NCBI GenBank assembly: GCA_937873105.1 | Contig: CALMWD010000266.1 | Coordinates: 1-6,349, forward strand | Direction of reading: 5' to 3' | DNA from: an uncultured Rhodanobacteraceae bacterium | GTDB lineage: Bacteria > Pseudomonadota > Gammaproteobacteria > Xanthomonadales > Ahniellaceae | Length of the DNA: 6,349 nt | Shown here: positions 5,686-6,349 of the stretch, piece after piece | Numbering within the stretch: position 1 is the stretch's first letter | Layout of the letters: the number at the start of each line of letters is the position of its first letter | Notes under the pieces: model-generated | Database searches by the model: none | What the model was told of the DNA's origin: nothing | Seen by the model: the letters and a program-made list of their open reading frames with translations, nothing else | Made by a program: the position numbers and the translations under genes

Positions 5686-6349
5686 TCACGCGTGCAAGCC
5701 GCACTCGCGCACCAACCCTGAAAAGCGCGTGTCTTCTTCGCGCATGCCCTCGTGCCAGCGCGTGGTGCTGTGGGTATCGCCGATGCTGACGTAGCCCTGG
5801 TGCCAGAGCGGGTGGTATGGCAGGTCGTGGGCTTGCAGGTAGGTCCAGATGTCGCGGTCGCGCCAGTCGGCGAGCGGGTGCAGCTTGAAGCAACCGTCGC
5901 GCAGCGTGAGGAAGTCGATGTCGGCGCGGCTGTCGGACTGGCTGCGGCGGATGCCGGTGATCCAGGTGCCGGCGTTGAGTTCGGCCAGCGCGCGCTGCAT
6001 CGGCTCGACCTTGCGGATGCGGTTGTACAGGCGGATCGCGTCCTTGCCCTGGGTCCAGAGTTCGCCGAACTGCGCTTCCATCTGGGCCGGCGTGATCGCG
6101 GCGCGATAGACGTGCAGATTCAGGCGCAGACGCGCGCTCAGTTCGTGCACGAAATCCCAGGTCTCGCGGAACAGGTAGCCGGTGTCGACCAGCACCACCG
6201 GGATGTCCGGACGCCGCACCACCGCCATGTGCAGGGACACTGCCGCCTGCGCACCGAAGCTCGACGACAACACATGTTCCCCGGGCAAATGCGCCAGTGC
6301 CCAGTCGATGCGTTCGCCGGCGCTCAGCGTGGCGAGTTTCGCGTTGAGA
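5686..6349 (-). CDS. cysH: Phosphoadenylyl-sulfate (PAPS) reductase, 5' end cut off by the window
   Basis: Cytoplasmic enzyme that reduces PAPS to sulfite with thioredoxin or glutaredoxin as electron donor. About 220 residues are visible up to the TGA at 5686. They align well with the enteric CysH of about 244 residues, so roughly the first 25-30 residues lie beyond 6349. Landmarks: [20 protein letters not shown] with the SSSFG PP-loop, the [11 protein letters not shown] segment, [24 protein letters not shown], the [18 protein letters not shown] segment, and the C-terminal ECGLHA carrying the catalytic cysteine. The CC/C-C cysteine pairs that bind a [4Fe-4S] cluster in APS reductases are absent, so it is the PAPS-specific type. 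The frame is open to the right edge, so the TTG at 6288 is not the start. In relatives cysI and cysJ usually lie next to it, which would be upstream and outside this window. CysB from the same window is its likely activator. Confidence 0.96.
   Translation of the reverse strand, partial: LNAKLATLSAGERIDWALAHLPGEHVLSSSFGAQAAVSLHMAVVRRPDIPVVLVDTGYLFRETWDFVHELSARLRLNLHVYRAAITPAQMEAQFGELWTQGKDAIRLYNRIRKVEPMQRALAELNAGTWITGIRRSQSDSRADIDFLTLRDGCFKLHPLADWRDRDIWTYLQAHDLPYHPLWHQGYVSIGDTHSTTRWHEGMREEDTRFSGLVRECGLHA

Noticed and set aside
6286..6288. TTG as the start codon of cysH
   Set aside because: CysH-like sequence (for example [13 protein letters not shown]) continues upstream in frame to the window edge.

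Overview
The window is chromosomal DNA from a high-GC gammaproteobacterium, most likely of the Xanthomonadales (Lysobacter/Xanthomonas/Rhodanobacter relatives). That placement is an inference. It rests on the GC-rich codon use and on the residue-level resemblance of CysK and CysG to the xanthomonad forms as I remember them (for example the FSIERRKL stretch of CysK and the HWFGAAPL stretch near the CysG C-terminus). Most of the window is assimilatory sulfate reduction and cysteine synthesis. I see no CRISPR array, insertion sequence, phage gene, tRNA or rRNA.

Layout. Positions 1-2405 (minus strand) hold a two-gene unit, cysG then cysK: siroheme synthase, which makes the sulfite reductase cofactor, followed 33 bases later by cysteine synthase A, which runs off the left edge. 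A 147-base divergent region (2406-2552) separates it from cysB (2553-3557, plus strand), the LysR-family master regulator of the sulfur regulon. This region carries a central dyad and two direct repeats that are good candidates for CysB operators. cysB ends at a hairpin shared with the convergent gene behind it.

Positions 3611-4941 (minus strand) hold two genes with no evident sulfur role: a small exported ComEA-like helix-hairpin-helix protein (natural-transformation type) and a PhzF-family isomerase. From 5077 to 5592 (plus strand) lies a DUF2199 protein of unknown function, in DNA of visibly lower GC and different codon use from everything around it. From 5686 to the right edge (minus strand) runs cysH, PAPS reductase, lacking its N-terminus.

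How the genes fit together. CysH reduces PAPS to sulfite, siroheme from CysG is needed by sulfite reductase (not in the window), CysK fixes the sulfide into cysteine, and CysB would control them all. The three middle genes separate the cysG-cysK/cysB block from cysH. I found no clear previously undescribed system. The points most worth a second look are an Asp-to-Ala change in the otherwise highly conserved GGDP motif of CysG, the repeat architecture between cysG and cysB, and the atypical DUF2199 gene with a leader hairpin that buries its only Shine-Dalgarno-like sequence.
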